The translations under genes and the position numbers were made by a program. Positions 17,393 through 28,059 of a stretch of DNA of 64,000 nt are shown here, one piece after another. Source of the stretch: Hyphomicrobiales bacterium (GTDB taxonomy: Bacteria; Pseudomonadota; Alphaproteobacteria; Rhizobiales; Rhizobiaceae); NCBI GenBank assembly GCA_900467685.1, contig UBQX01000010.1, positions 62,001-126,000 of the forward strand. Direction: 5' to 3'. The first letter of the stretch is position 1; each line of letters opens with the position of its first letter. The notes beneath the pieces were generated by a model that was not told the DNA's origin, made no database searches, and saw only the letters and a program-made list of their open reading frames with translations.

Positions 17393-18922
17393 ATGAGCGA
17401 CAACAAGAAAAAGCCCCAAAAGCTGAAGGCCCGCCTGCCGCGTGGCTTTGTCGACCGCGAGGCCGCCGATATCCGCGCCGTCAACGAGATGACCGCGAAA
17501 ATCCGCGACGTCTATGAGCGCTATGGCTTCGACCCGGTCGAAACGCCGCTCTTCGAATATACCGACGCGCTCGGCAAGTTCCTGCCTGACAGCGACCGCC
17601 CCAACGAAGGCGTCTTCTCGCTGCAGGACGATGATGAGCAGTGGATGTCGCTGCGCTACGATCTGACCGCGCCGCTCGCCCGCCATGTGGCAGAGAATTT
17701 CAACGAGATCCAGCTTCCCTACCGTACCTACCGCGCCGGCTACGTCTTCCGCAACGAAAAGCCCGGCCCCGGCCGCTTCCGCCAGTTCATGCAGTTCGAC
17801 GCCGACAGCGTCGGCGCGCCCGGCGTCCAGGCGGATGCCGAAATGTGCATGATGATGGCCGACACGCTCGAAGCGCTCGGCATCAAGCGCGGGGATTATG
17901 TGATCCGGGTGAATAACCGCAAGGTTCTGGATGGGGTGCTTGAGGCGATTGGGCTTGGCGGGGATGATAAGGCCGGGCAGCGTCTGACGGTGCTGCGTGC
18001 CATCGATAAGCTCGACAAGTTCGGTCCCGAAGGCGTGCGCCTGCTGCTTGGCGCAGGACGCAAGGATGAGAGCGGCGACTTCACCAAGGGCGCAGGGCTT
18101 GATCCTGTCAGCATCGAGTATCTTATTGCAGTTGTCTTGCGGCAGCAGTTTCTCGAAGGTGGGAAGTCAGAGCGCGCTGAGGCAATAAGCGCCGCGTTGA
18201 AGGATAGCCAGAGCTACAATGAAGGCTTTTCAGAACTCGATCTGATCGACACGATTATCAAAAGCGCCGGCTACGGCCCCGACCGCATCAAGATCGACCC
18301 GTCCGTCGTCCGCGGCCTCGAATACTACACCGGCCCCGTCTACGAAGCCGAGCTCACCTTCGATGTCACCAACGAAAAGGGCGAGAAGGTTGTCTTCGGC
18401 TCGGTCGGCGGTGGCGGTCGTTACGATGGGCTCGTCTCCCGCTTCATGGGCCAACCGGTTCCGGCCACGGGCTTTTCCATCGGTGTCTCGCGCCTGATGA
18501 CGGCGCTGAAGAACCTTGGCAAGCTGGGGGCGAATGAGGTCATTGCACCCGTTCTCGTCACCGTCATGGATGGCGATGCGGAGGCCATGGGGCGCTACCA
18601 GCGCTTCACGCAGGCGCTGCGCAAAGAAGGCATCCGCGCCGAAATGTATCAGGGCAACTGGAAGAAATTCGGCAACCAGCTGAAATATGCCGACCGCCGC
18701 AACTGCCCCATCGCCATCATCCAGGGCGGCGACGAGCGGGCGAATGGCGAAGTGCAGATCAAGGACCTGATCGAAGGCAAGCGCCTCTCCGGCGAGATCA
18801 CCGACAACACCGAATGGCGCGAAGCCCGCGTCGCGCAGGTCGTGGTGCCGGAAGCCGAGTTCGTCGCCAAGGTCAAGGAAATCCTGGCCGCGCAGGCGGA
18901 AGACAGGGCGCGCGGGAAGTGA
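17393..18922 (+). CDS. hisS: Histidyl-tRNA synthetase
   Basis: Charges tRNA-His with histidine; a class II synthetase, normally a dimer. The 509-residue protein shows RYDLTAPLA (about 88-96) and the motif 2 region [20 protein letters not shown] (about 113-132), and [11 protein letters not shown] (about 308-318), the histidine-specific loop. The C-terminal anticodon domain is present. Alphaproteobacterial enzymes of this kind often recognise an unusual tRNA-His lacking the extra G-1 base; this is family knowledge. An internal stretch (about 17890-18250) uses noticeably different codons (GGG, GAT) from its surroundings. A RIME-like repeat lies between it and hisZ, so the operon is interrupted by about 190 bases. 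Confidence 0.96.
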   Translation: MSDNKKKPQKLKARLPRGFVDREAADIRAVNEMTAKIRDVYERYGFDPVETPLFEYTDALGKFLPDSDRPNEGVFSLQDDDEQWMSLRYDLTAPLARHVAENFNEIQLPYRTYRAGYVFRNEKPGPGRFRQFMQFDADSVGAPGVQADAEMCMMMADTLEALGIKRGDYVIRVNNRKVLDGVLEAIGLGGDDKAGQRLTVLRAIDKLDKFGPEGVRLLLGAGRKDESGDFTKGAGLDPVSIEYLIAVVLRQQFLEGGKSERAEAISAALKDSQSYNEGFSELDLIDTIIKSAGYGPDRIKIDPSVVRGLEYYTGPVYEAELTFDVTNEKGEKVVFGSVGGGGRYDGLVSRFMGQPVPATGFSIGVSRLMTALKNLGKLGANEVIAPVLVTVMDGDAEAMGRYQRFTQALRKEGIRAEMYQGNWKKFGNQLKYADRRNCPIAIIQGGDERANGEVQIKDLIEGKRLSGEITDNTEWREARVAQVVVPEAEFVAKVKEILAAQAEDRARGK

Positions 18923-18940
18923 TGTTCAGCGTGCTGGATA

Positions 18941-19110
18941 CCCCCCTCTGGCCTGCCGGCGTTCGTCGCTGCAATCGATTCACTGGATCGATTGCTTCGC
19001 TGCGCGAACCGCTCCTCACCCCCCTCAAGGGGGGAGAGTGGACGCGGCGCGGCTCCTTGCTCCCCTCTCCCTCCTTGAGGGGGAGATGTCACGAAGTGAC
19101 AGAGAGGGGT
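18941..19110. repeat. RIME-like intergenic repeat element
   Basis: The stretch starts cccccctctggcctgccggc and carries ccccctcaagggggg-type blocks. It also holds a perfect 8-bp inverted pair (18972-18979 with 18987-18994) and a gtcac/gtgac hairpin at 19088-19100. Such blocks are characteristic of Rhizobium intergenic mosaic elements. It lies between hisS and hisZ, and its right end supplies the GAGGGG (19104-19109) in front of the hisZ start. Confidence 0.65.
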
Positions 19111-19115
19111 ATTTG

Positions 19116-20240
19116 ATGCCCGTCGCCAAACTCCCCACCTTCGCGCCCGACCTGATCGCGCTCTTCGAAAAGCGCGGCACGAGCCGCATCGACACGCCGG
19201 TCATCCAGCCGGCAGCGCCCTTTCTCGACATGGCGGGCGAGGACCTGCGCCGCCGCATCTTCCTGACGGAGAGCGACACCGGCGCCAGCCTCTGCCTGCG
19301 CCCGGAATTCACCATTCCGGTCTGCCTCCAGCATATCGAAAGCGCCACCGGCACGCCGAAGCGCTATGCCTATCTCGGCCAGGTCTTCCGCCAGCGCCGC
19401 GAAGGGGCCAATGAATTCTACCAGGCCGGCATCGAAGACCTTGGCGACCGCGATGTCGCGAGCGCCGATGCCCGTGCTATCTCGGATGCCTTCGCGAGCC
19501 TCAAGCTGGCACTGCCCGGCCGCACGTTCACCGCCACGCTCGGCGACCAGTCCGTTTTCGAGGCTGTCGTCAAGGCGCTCGGCCTGCCCTCCGGCTGGCA
19601 GAAGCGGCTGATCCATGCCTTCGGCAATGCCATGCAGATCGAAATGCTGCTGGGCGAACTGGCCGAGCCTCAGGCCGTGCAGCCGTTGGCAGCCGATATC
19701 GAGGCGATGCTGGCATCCGGCAATCTCGATGCGCTCGCCGCCCATGTCGAAGAGACGATGCACGCGACGGGCTATTTGACAAACGCGAGCCGCACGCCGC
19801 GCGAAATCGCCGCTCGGCTTGCCGAAAAGCGCGCGCTGGCGGCCACCCGTCTCGACCCGAAGGCGCTCGACGTGCTGGAGGAGTTTCTCTCCCTCGACCT
19901 GCCCTTCGCCGATGCCGCCGCAGCGCTCGCCGGCTTTGCAGATGCGGCGGGGCTGAAGCTCGATGGCGCGTTGTCGCGCTTCGACGCCCGCGCTGCAGCC
20001 CTTGCCAACGCCGGCGTTGACCTCAAGTCGATCACCTACCGCGCCGCCTTCGGCCGCCCGCTCGATTACTATACCGGCCTTGTCTTCGAGATCGTCGAGG
20101 CAGGCAAGCCGGCCGTGCTGGCCGGCGGCGGGCGCTATGACCGCATGCTGACGCTGCTGGGCGCGAAGGATCACATCCCGGCCGTCGGCTTCTCGCTCTG
20201 GCTGGATCGCATTGAACTCTCGAAGGGAGCTGCGGCATGA
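19116..20240 (+). CDS. hisZ: ATP phosphoribosyltransferase regulatory subunit
   Basis: A catalytically inactive relative of histidyl-tRNA synthetase that binds the short HisG and makes it active in the first step of histidine biosynthesis. The 374-residue product shows the class II fold ([48 protein letters not shown]) but no anticodon domain. ATG at 19116 is chosen because the N-terminus [13 protein letters not shown] matches the HisZ start and GAGGGG lies six bases before it. An upstream start at 19038 would translate the repeat. The stop overlaps the hisG start by four bases (ATGA). Confidence 0.93.
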   Translation: MPVAKLPTFAPDLIALFEKRGTSRIDTPVIQPAAPFLDMAGEDLRRRIFLTESDTGASLCLRPEFTIPVCLQHIESATGTPKRYAYLGQVFRQRREGANEFYQAGIEDLGDRDVASADARAISDAFASLKLALPGRTFTATLGDQSVFEAVVKALGLPSGWQKRLIHAFGNAMQIEMLLGELAEPQAVQPLAADIEAMLASGNLDALAAHVEETMHATGYLTNASRTPREIAARLAEKRALAATRLDPKALDVLEEFLSLDLPFADAAAALAGFADAAGLKLDGALSRFDARAAALANAGVDLKSITYRAAFGRPLDYYTGLVFEIVEAGKPAVLAGGGRYDRMLTLLGAKDHIPAVGFSLWLDRIELSKGAAA

Positions 20241-20929
20241 TCACCATCGCGCTGCCCTCCAAGGGCCGGATGAAGGAAGATGCGTCCGCCATCTTCGCCC
20301 GCGCCGGCATGAACATTGTCAGCGTCGGCAATGACCGCTCCTATCGCGGTCGCGTCGAAGGCTGGGACGATGTCGAGATTGCCTTTCTCTCGGCGTCTGA
20401 AATCTCCCGCGAGGTTGGCAGCGGCCTCGTCGATTTCGGCGTCACGGGCGAAGACCTGATGCGCGAGGAATGGGCGGAGGTCGACACCCGCGTCGAATTC
20501 GCGGCCCGTCTCGGCTTCGGCCATGCGGACGTCATCGTCGCCGTGCCGGAAATCTGGCTCGATGTCGACACCATGGCCGATCTCGGCGATGTGGCGGCAG
20601 ACTTCCGCGCCCGCCATGGCCGCCGGCTGGAAATCGCCACGAAATACTGGCGCCTCACGCAGCAGCATTTCTCGGCCACGCACGGCATCCAGCTCTACCG
20701 CATCGTCGAGAGCCTCGGCGCGACCGAAGGTGCGCCGGCGGCAGGGCAGGCGGATATCATCGTCGACATCACTTCGACCGGCTCGACGCTGCGCGCCAAT
20801 CACCTGAAGATCCTTTCCGATGGCGTGATCCTCAAGTCGGAAGCTTGCCTCGTACGCGCTCGCAAGCCGGAGCACGAGGGCAACGAAACGGTCGCGAAGA
20901 TCATCTCCGCCGTCCGCGCCGCTCTCTGA
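20237..20929 (+). CDS. hisG: ATP phosphoribosyltransferase, short form
   Basis: Joins ATP and PRPP to start histidine biosynthesis. The 230-residue length shows the short HisG form, which lacks the C-terminal regulatory domain and depends on His[17 protein letters not shown] and the PRPP-binding [15 protein letters not shown] segment are visible. Its ATG overlaps the end of hisZ, so the two are translationally coupled. A terminator with U-tract follows 22 bases after the stop. Confidence 0.96.
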   Translation: MITIALPSKGRMKEDASAIFARAGMNIVSVGNDRSYRGRVEGWDDVEIAFLSASEISREVGSGLVDFGVTGEDLMREEWAEVDTRVEFAARLGFGHADVIVAVPEIWLDVDTMADLGDVAADFRARHGRRLEIATKYWRLTQQHFSATHGIQLYRIVESLGATEGAPAAGQADIIVDITSTGSTLRANHLKILSDGVILKSEACLVRARKPEHEGNETVAKIISAVRAAL

Positions 20930-20951
20930 CACGGGTCCGCTTCCAGACATG

Positions 20952-20985
20952 AAAAAACCCGCCGGATCGCTCCAGCGGGTTTTTT
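20952..20985. terminator. Bidirectional terminator between hisG and DoxX gene
   Basis: Stem aaaaaacccgc (20952-20962) pairs with gcgggtttttt (20975-20985), giving a U-tract in both directions. It lies between the convergent ends of hisG and the DoxX gene. Confidence 0.88.
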
Positions 20986-21002
20986 CATGGAAGGGGTCGG
21001 TC

Positions 21003-21440
21003 TCAGGCGGTTGCGAACTGCGCGCCGCGGCGGGCGTCAATCGAGATCGCGCCAGGGCCGAAGGTGGCGAGGAAGAGGTAGGCGCCGGCGAGCGTCAGGT
21101 TCTTCATGACCATGATCTGGTTCAGCGTGTTGATCCAGCCGAGAGCGGCATCCGGCCAGCCGGGAACGGCAACGGCGCCGGTGTGGAAGACGAGACCGGT
21201 GAACACGCAGAAGGCTGCCAGCGCATAGCCGACGAGGCGCGTCTGGAAGCCGACGAGAACGAGAAGGCCGGTTACGAGTTCGAAAAGGCCGGCGAGATAG
21301 GCAAGGGCGGTCGCAGCCGGGAGGCCTGCGCCGGTGATCATGCCGGCCGTGCCAGCCGGATCAGCCAGCTTGCCGAAGCCGGACAGGATGAACATGAAGG
21401 AAAGCAGGATGCGGGCGACTAGAAGAATGTAATTGTTCAT
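21003..21440 (-). CDS. DoxX family membrane protein
   Basis: A 145-residue membrane protein with four hydrophobic helices (about 6-24, 45-65, 70-90 and 110-130). LSGFGKLADPAGTAGMI and LYLAGLFELVTGLLVLVGFQ-like repeats belong to the DoxX/SURF4 family, often linked to thiol or quinone redox and oxidative stress. The ATG at 21440 is the natural start. It is divergent from the glutathione transferase gene 206 bases away, whose upstream sequence has long inverted repeats, so the two may share a regulator. A shared terminator ends it near hisG. Confidence 0.9.
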   Translation of the reverse strand: MNNYILLVARILLSFMFILSGFGKLADPAGTAGMITGAGLPAATALAYLAGLFELVTGLLVLVGFQTRLVGYALAAFCVFTGLVFHTGAVAVPGWPDAALGWINTLNQIMVMKNLTLAGAYLFLATFGPGAISIDARRGAQFATA

Positions 21441-21646
21441 GATTTTCTACCTCGGGGTTGAAGTTGACAATCAGTTAACAGTTTTCATTGTTGCTCGAAA
21501 GGTGAAGAATGATACACTGATTGTTCGATATTGATGAACAAAAGGCGCATCAAACTTTTGTGAAGGCCAATTGAATTTCAGCCGTGGCCGCTGCACATTG
21601 CGCCTCCCGCCAAATCTTTTCCCGAAGCACCCCCAGGAGATAAGTC
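21441..21646. promoter_or_regulatory. Divergent promoter region with inverted repeats (DoxX gene / glutathione transferase)
   Basis: Nine-base arms acaatcagt (21467-21475) and actgattgt (21516-21524) are separated by 40 bases. A nearby gttc/gaac pair is also present. The AT-rich spacing looks like a regulator binding region serving both genes. Confidence 0.35.
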
Positions 21647-22354
21647 ATGACAAGCCTTGCCGATTTCCCGATCACAAAGCGTTGGCCGGCCACCAATCCG
21701 GATGCTATCCAGCTCTATTCGCTGCCGACTCCCAATGGCATCAAGGTCTCGGCGATGCTCGAAGAGACGGGTCTCACCTATGAGCCGCATCTCGTCGATT
21801 TCGGCAAGAACGACCAGATGACGCCGGAATTCCTGTCGCTCAATCCCAACAACAAGATCCCCGCCATCATCGATCCGCATGGCCCCGGCGACAAGCCGCT
21901 CGGCCTCTTCGAATCCGGCGCGATCCTTCAATACCTGGCCGAGAAGTCGGGCAAGTTCCTGCCTGCCGACCCGACGCTGAAATGGGAAACGATCGGCTGG
22001 CTGCATTTCCAGATGGGCGGCCTCGGCCCGATGTTCGGCCAGCTCGGCTTCTTCACGAAGTTCGCCGGCAAGGAGATCGAGGACCCGCGTCCGCGCGAGC
22101 GCTATGTGGGTGAGGCCAAGCGTCTTCTCGCCGTGCTGGACAAGCGCCTGACCGGCCGCGACTGGATCATGGGTAGCGAATACACCATTGCCGATATCGC
22201 AAGCCTTCCGTGGCTGCGCGCGTTGACGGGCTTCTATGAAGCAGGCGAACTGGTGGGCATCGACGACTTCCCTGCCGTCAAGGCCTGGATGGAACGGGGG
22301 CTTTCGCGTCCGGCCATGGTCAAGGCCTTCAACATCCCGGCCCGTCCGGCCTGA
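21647..22354 (+). CDS. Glutathione S-transferase, YghU/Ure2p-like
   Basis: The 235-residue cytosolic protein has an N-terminal thioredoxin-like domain (IQLYSLPTPNGIKVSAMLEE and FESGAILQYLAE) and a C-terminal helical domain (DWIMGSEYTIADIASLPWLR). Length and motifs match the nu-class/YghU or YfcG-type enzymes, which reduce disulfides with glutathione rather than conjugate substrates. The substrate is not known. AGGAG lies eight bases before the ATG. It could share control with the divergent DoxX gene; both would fit an oxidative stress response, which is inference. Confidence 0.9.
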   Translation: MTSLADFPITKRWPATNPDAIQLYSLPTPNGIKVSAMLEETGLTYEPHLVDFGKNDQMTPEFLSLNPNNKIPAIIDPHGPGDKPLGLFESGAILQYLAEKSGKFLPADPTLKWETIGWLHFQMGGLGPMFGQLGFFTKFAGKEIEDPRPRERYVGEAKRLLAVLDKRLTGRDWIMGSEYTIADIASLPWLRALTGFYEAGELVGIDDFPAVKAWMERGLSRPAMVKAFNIPARPA

Positions 22355-22370
22355 TCAAGCCTTAAGTCCG

Positions 22371-22400
22371 ATGGCCACGCGAGAACCAAAGCGTGGCCAT
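22371..22400. repeat. Perfect 10-bp stem-loop after the glutathione transferase gene
   Basis: atggccacgc (22371-22380) and gcgtggccat (22391-22400) surround a 10-base loop. No T-run follows on either strand, so it is only possibly a terminator between the two convergent genes. Confidence 0.4.
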
Positions 22401-22415
22401 TGGAGGCACGCCGCA

Positions 22416-22880
22416 TCACTGATGCGTTACACCGGAAGATACCATGGCCGGTTCCGTGTTGAGCGTGAAATGCGGGAACAGGAAGACGCCATAGATCGTC
22501 CCCGAATATTTGCGCTCGAGCCCCGTCGACTCCCCGATGCAGAATACCGGCTGGCGGCGTCCGTTGAGCGGATTGTGGATGATCGTGGAGAAGCAGAAGG
22601 ACGAGGAATGCGTCGTGGCCTGCTCAAACAGTTCGAGCAGCTTGGCCCGGTCGTTGGCATCGTAGCGGCGCACGAGATTCAGCAGGCCGCATTCGCCGCT
22701 GTCCAGTCCATGCATGGAGACAGCACGTTCGCCAAGCTTCAGCAGCCCGGTGGCCAGATCGCCCGACCAGGCCTCGGTGAAGCAGAACTGCGATAACATC
22801 GGCAGGTCATCCTTGCCGACCGCTTGCGAGCGGGGAGAGGTGGACCGGGCGATCTTGAACACTGGGAATTCTCCCGACAT
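22416..22880 (-). CDS. Small PAS-like protein
   Basis: A 154-residue soluble protein from ATG 22880. The section GLLNLVRRYDANDRAKLLEL and the following TIIHN segment, with CFSTIIHNPLNGRRQPVF, resemble the second half of a PAS domain. No kinase, HTH or output domain is attached. A longer reading from GTG 22919 would add 13 residues; no good ribosome binding site decides between them. It is separated from groL by 680 bases containing repeats. It could be a stand-alone sensor; the ligand is unknown. Confidence 0.6.
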   Translation of the reverse strand: MSGEFPVFKIARSTSPRSQAVGKDDLPMLSQFCFTEAWSGDLATGLLKLGERAVSMHGLDSGECGLLNLVRRYDANDRAKLLELFEQATTHSSSFCFSTIIHNPLNGRRQPVFCIGESTGLERKYSGTIYGVFLFPHFTLNTEPAMVSSGVTHQ

Positions 22881-22919
22881 ATCTGAATTGATTGAACGCA
22901 GATCTGATATCTGCAGCAC

Positions 22920-23366
22920 CCGGTCTCAGGCTGGGACATGTCCGGGTATTTCCAGGAGTTTCACATCGCAGCAGTTGGGTGCCCCTGCGGCAAAGTGAGA
23001 GAAGCTGTCACCGGGCTTGCCTGCTTCCCGATGTCCAGCGCTCCATACGTTCCAAATTAGAAACCAATGAAGCAATTAAAGATGGCAAAAGAGTTAAAGT
23101 TGACCGAGAGCGCGCAATTCTGACCTAAAACGCGACATTTTCAATGTAGTTTTGTCTATAAATTGCGAATCTGTCGCAGATTTGCGTCGCAGCACGCCAT
23201 TTTCTGCCTTCTGCGACCGAGGGCTGCTTCACGGTTCAAGTCTCAACTGCATCCCTTGAGGGTGAGCTACATGCAGTAGTTGTATTGGCTCGCCGCTTGG
23301 CCGAAGCGAGCTTTCGACCCAAAGACCGGCCTCGCGCCATTGCATGTTGAAGAAGTCGGGACCATT
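22920..23366. other. Long intergenic stretch upstream of the groL terminator
   Basis: No convincing gene is present. The left half is AT-rich compared with its neighbours, and a candidate reading frame across the right half is only a shadow of the repeat. I see no recognisable element other than the repeated terminator that starts at 23367. Confidence 0.6.
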
Positions 23367-23455
23367 GCGGGCCGCAAACGCAAAAGGGCGACCCGAAGGC
23401 CGCCCTTTCGTCCGATCCCTTTGAGGGGGATCGATCACATCATGTCCATGCCGCC
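23367..23455 (-). repeat. Degenerate duplicate of the groL tail and terminator (copy A)
   Basis: Nearly identical to the sequence at 23497-23584. It still encodes a GGMDMM-stop tail and then a terminator hairpin (aaaagggcg with cgcccttt), but upstream of the tail it is not groL sequence. A 10-bp inverted repeat (23457-23466 with 23472-23481) lies between the two copies. Confidence 0.8.
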
Positions 23456-23496
23456 AGTTCAGCGCGCTTGACGCGCTGAACCAACAAGAACCATGG

Positions 23497-25234
<1,738 letters not shown>

Positions 25235-25272
25235 TCAAGACTTCTGGAAAGGGTGAAGAGGACGCGGCTTTA

Positions 25273-25569
25273 TCAGCCGATAACGCCCATGATGTCGGCT
25301 TCCTTCATGATCAGAAGGTCTTCGCCGTTCACCTTGACTTCAGTGCCGGACCACTTGCCGAACAGAACGCGGTCGCCGACCTTGACGTCGAGAGCGACAA
25401 CTTCGCCATTGTCCTTGCGGGCGCCAGAACCGACAGCGACGATTTCGCCTTCAGCCGGCTTTTCCTTGGCGGTGTCCGGAATGATGATGCCGCCACGGGT
25501 CTTTTCTTCAGATTCGACGCGACGAACAACGACGCGGTCGTGGAGCGGACGGAAAGAGATGCTTGCCAT
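25273..25569 (-). CDS. groS: Co-chaperonin GroES
   Basis: The 98-residue lid of the chaperonin. It begins [19 protein letters not shown] and contains the mobile loop [18 protein letters not shown] that contacts GroEL. It has normal length and heads the groS-groL operon. A CIRCE inverted repeat lies 55 bases upstream of its start. Confidence 0.97.
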   Translation of the reverse strand: MASISFRPLHDRVVVRRVESEEKTRGGIIIPDTAKEKPAEGEIVAVGSGARKDNGEVVALDVKVGDRVLFGKWSGTEVKVNGEDLLIMKEADIMGVIG

Positions 25570-25623
25570 TCTTGAATCCCTCGATCAAATGACAGAGAAG
25601 GTGTGTTACCTACCCGAATGTTA

Positions 25624-25650
25624 TTAGCACTCGCACTCGGCGAGTGCTAG
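25624..25650. promoter_or_regulatory. CIRCE operator of groESL
   Basis: ttagcactc (25624-25632), nine bases, then gagtgctag (25642-25650), matching the CIRCE consensus except for the last base. Family knowledge says that the HrcA repressor binds here, so groESL expression rises on heat stress. Confidence 0.95.
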
Positions 25651-25664
25651 CGAGGGAGAAATAG

Positions 25665-25699
25665 GAAAGGGCCATCCTTGAGTCAAGGACAGCCCTTTC
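25665..25699 (-). terminator. Possible terminator of the small membrane protein gene
   Basis: Stem gaaagggc/gccctttc (25665-25672 with 25692-25699) contains a second inner inverted repeat. The T-rich tail on the minus strand is weak, so confidence is limited. Confidence 0.4.
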
Positions 25700-25753
25700 A
25701 AAAAATCTGCGAATTTTTGATGAAGGTTAAAGGCCGGCAACAGAGGCCGTGGC

Positions 25754-25906
25754 CTATTTCTTCTCGATCGAAACGCCCTGTTCGCCGATCTTCAGCTGAA
25801 CGGTGTCCTCTTTCTGCTTCTCGTTATAGATATAGGCACCCATGCCCACAACGACGACGACAAGCGCGCCAACGACCACGTAGAGGAAGCTGCTTCTGTT
25901 CTGCAA
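25754..25906 (-). CDS. Small membrane protein
   Basis: A 50-residue protein starting at TTG 25906 with AAGGAC upstream. A single hydrophobic segment (FLYVVVGALVVVVVGMGAYI) precedes a short charged tail ending GEQGVSIEKK. This type of protein is conserved next to groESL or elsewhere in rhizobia but has no known function. The tail probably faces the cytoplasm or the periplasm, which I cannot decide. It is not an obvious toxin. Confidence 0.6.
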   Translation of the reverse strand: MQNRSSFLYVVVGALVVVVVGMGAYIYNEKQKEDTVQLKIGEQGVSIEKK

Positions 25907-26084
25907 GGGCAATGTCCTTATGAAACACGTTGAACCTGATGGGCCGTAAATGCGGCAGAAGCGAAATTGTTCCCGCCCATTTGCGGGAATGCATAGCCAG
26001 TGCCAGCGATCTTTCGTGCAAGCCCTTGCCAAGTCATCGCCGGTTTGCGATTTGACCGGGGGTGAATATTTGAGGTTTTGACGA

Positions 26085-26933
26085 ATGGCCGAACGGATTG
26101 GCGGACTTGCGGACATCTCCGCCCGATATGATGTGATCCTTTGTGATGTCTGGGGCGTCCTTCACAATGGTATCGATCCGTTTCCGCTGGCCGGCATCGC
26201 ACTGAGCGCGGCGCGGGAGAACGGCGCGAACGTCGTGCTCGTCACCAACTCGCCGCGTCCGCGTCCGGGCGTCGAGACGCAACTGGGCGCCATCGGCGTC
26301 CTCGACACTGCCTATGACAGCATCGTCACCTCGGGCGACGTCACCCGTCGCCTGATTGCCGAAGGCCCGCGCAAGGTGTTTCTGCTGGGGCCGGATCGCG
26401 ACCTTCCGCTCCTTGAAGGCCTGAATGTCGAACGCGTGGGTGAGGCCGAGGCCGAAAGCATCGTCTGCACCGGCTTCTTCGACGACGAGACGGAAACGCC
26501 GGAAGATTATCGCGACATGCTGACCGGCTGGCAGCGCCGCAACGTGCCCTTCATCTGCGCCAATCCCGATCTGGTGGTTGAGCGCGGCGAGCGGTTGATC
26601 CCTTGCGCCGGTGCCATGGCCGCCCTTTATGCCGAGCTCGGCGGGGAGACCCGCATTGCCGGCAAGCCGCATCGCCCGATCTACGAGGCAGCGCTTGCAG
26701 AAGCACAAAGCATTCGCGGCAGCTTCGACAAGACCCGCGTGCTCGCCATCGGCGACGGCATGCCGACCGACGTGCGCGGCGCGCTTTCCGCCGGCTTTGA
26801 TCTTCTTTATATCAGCGACGGCATTCATGCGGGCGAATATGCCCATGCCGGCCGCACCGACGAGACGGCCATGCACGGCTATTTTGAACGCGAACAGGTA
26901 TCGCCGACATGGTGGATGCCGAGACTGGCTTGA
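26085..26933 (+). CDS. HAD-superfamily class IIA hydrolase
   Basis: A 282-residue phosphatase of the TIGR01459-type subgroup seen throughout rhizobia. Motif I is the DVWGVLHNG segment (residues about 21-29), followed by LVTNSPRPRPG (motif II) and GDGMPTDVRGA (motif IV). The substrate is unknown; relatives are pyridoxal phosphatase or p-nitrophenylphosphatase-like. It is followed five bases later by ribF, which suggests a connection with flavin or pyridoxal metabolism, inferred only from context. Confidence 0.9.
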   Translation: MAERIGGLADISARYDVILCDVWGVLHNGIDPFPLAGIALSAARENGANVVLVTNSPRPRPGVETQLGAIGVLDTAYDSIVTSGDVTRRLIAEGPRKVFLLGPDRDLPLLEGLNVERVGEAEAESIVCTGFFDDETETPEDYRDMLTGWQRRNVPFICANPDLVVERGERLIPCAGAMAALYAELGGETRIAGKPHRPIYEAALAEAQSIRGSFDKTRVLAIGDGMPTDVRGALSAGFDLLYISDGIHAGEYAHAGRTDETAMHGYFEREQVSPTWWMPRLA

Positions 26934-26938
26934 CGCGA

Positions 26939-27919
26939 ATGACAGTTTTCCATCGCAACGAAAAACGCGAACCCTTGCCTGACGCCCTGAAAGGCGGCGT
27001 GGTGGCGATCGGCAATTTCGATGGCGTTCATCGCGGCCATCAGGCCGTTCTCGGGCGCGCGCTGGAAGAGGCCGAGAAGCGCGGCGTCCCCGCGCTCGTT
27101 CTCACCTTCGAGCCGCATCCGCGCACCGTCTTCAACCCCGAAAAGCCGCTTTTCCGCATCACGCCGGCGCCGCTCAAGGCGCGGCTGATCGAGCTGCTCG
27201 GCTTCCGCTCGGTGGTGGAATATCCCTTCGACAAATCATTCTCGCAGCGCTCCGCGGAAGATTTCGTCACCTCCATCCTGCAGGACTGGCTGCATGCCTC
27301 GCATGTCGTCACCGGTTTCGATTTCCATTTCGGCAAGGGCAGGGAAGGCGGGCCGGCCTTCCTGATGGAAGCAGGTAAGCGCCACGGTTTCGATGTGACG
27401 CTGGTCGATGCCTTCCGGGATGAAAATACCGACATCGTCTCCTCGACCCGCATTCGGGACATGTTGTCCAACGGCGATGTCGTCGAGGCCGCGGGTCTGC
27501 TCGGCTTCCGATATACGGTCGAAGCGGAGGTCTGCCACGGCCAGAAGCTTGGCCGCACGCTCGGCTTCCCCACCGCCAACATGGAACTGCCGCTCGAGAA
27601 TCCCTTGAAGCCAGGCATCTACGCCGTGCGCTATCGCCGCCCGAATGGCCAGCTTTACGATGGTGTTGCCAGCTACGGCTTCCGCCCGACGGTGACCAGC
27701 AATGGCCGCGCTCTTCTCGAGACCTTCCTCTTCGACTTCGAAGGCGATCTCTACGGCGAAGTCGCCTCCGTATCGCTCTTCGGCTTCCAGCGTCCCGAAC
27801 TGAAGTTCGACGGTCTCGATCCGCTCGTCGAGCAGATGAAGCGCGACAAGGAAGAAGCCAAGGCGCTGCTTTCCGGCGTCCGCCCCTTCAGCGAGCTGGA
27901 TCTGAAGCTCTGCTTCTGA
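26939..27919 (+). CDS. ribF: Bifunctional riboflavin kinase/FAD synthetase
   Basis: Phosphorylates riboflavin to FMN and adenylates FMN to FAD. The 326-residue protein has the N-terminal nucleotidyltransferase domain with GNFDGVHRGHQAVL (about 22-35) and the C-terminal riboflavin kinase domain with GRTLGFPTANM. The start at 26939 (MTVFHRNEKREP) fits RibF from relatives; a longer reading would overlap the preceding gene by 25 bases. The two genes are almost certainly one transcript. Confidence 0.96.
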   Translation: MTVFHRNEKREPLPDALKGGVVAIGNFDGVHRGHQAVLGRALEEAEKRGVPALVLTFEPHPRTVFNPEKPLFRITPAPLKARLIELLGFRSVVEYPFDKSFSQRSAEDFVTSILQDWLHASHVVTGFDFHFGKGREGGPAFLMEAGKRHGFDVTLVDAFRDENTDIVSSTRIRDMLSNGDVVEAAGLLGFRYTVEAEVCHGQKLGRTLGFPTANMELPLENPLKPGIYAVRYRRPNGQLYDGVASYGFRPTVTSNGRALLETFLFDFEGDLYGEVASVSLFGFQRPELKFDGLDPLVEQMKRDKEEAKALLSGVRPFSELDLKLCF

Positions 27920-27978
27920 ATGGGGAATGACCGCCCCGTAAAGCGGCGGCCCACGCAAAAGCATTCCTGATTCAGAAC

Positions 27979-28008
27979 CCAAAACATAAACCCAAATCTA
28001 TGTTTTGG
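27979..28008. promoter_or_regulatory. 10-bp inverted repeat upstream of pmpA
   Basis: ccaaaacata (27979-27988) and tatgttttgg (27999-28008) flank a 10-base spacer, about 50 bases before the pmpA start. The same 10-mer occurs again just after the operon. It is a candidate operator, for example for an ArsR-type sulfide repressor, but no regulator gene is near. Confidence 0.4.
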
Positions 28009-28059
28009 CGGCTGGCGGCCTATTCTTTCATGCTTGGATTTTCAGTTTCGGAAGCTCTC

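Noticed and set aside
23231..23250. A tRNA-like T-loop sequence (ggttcaagtc)
   Set aside because: The flanking bases do not pair and no other tRNA arms are present.
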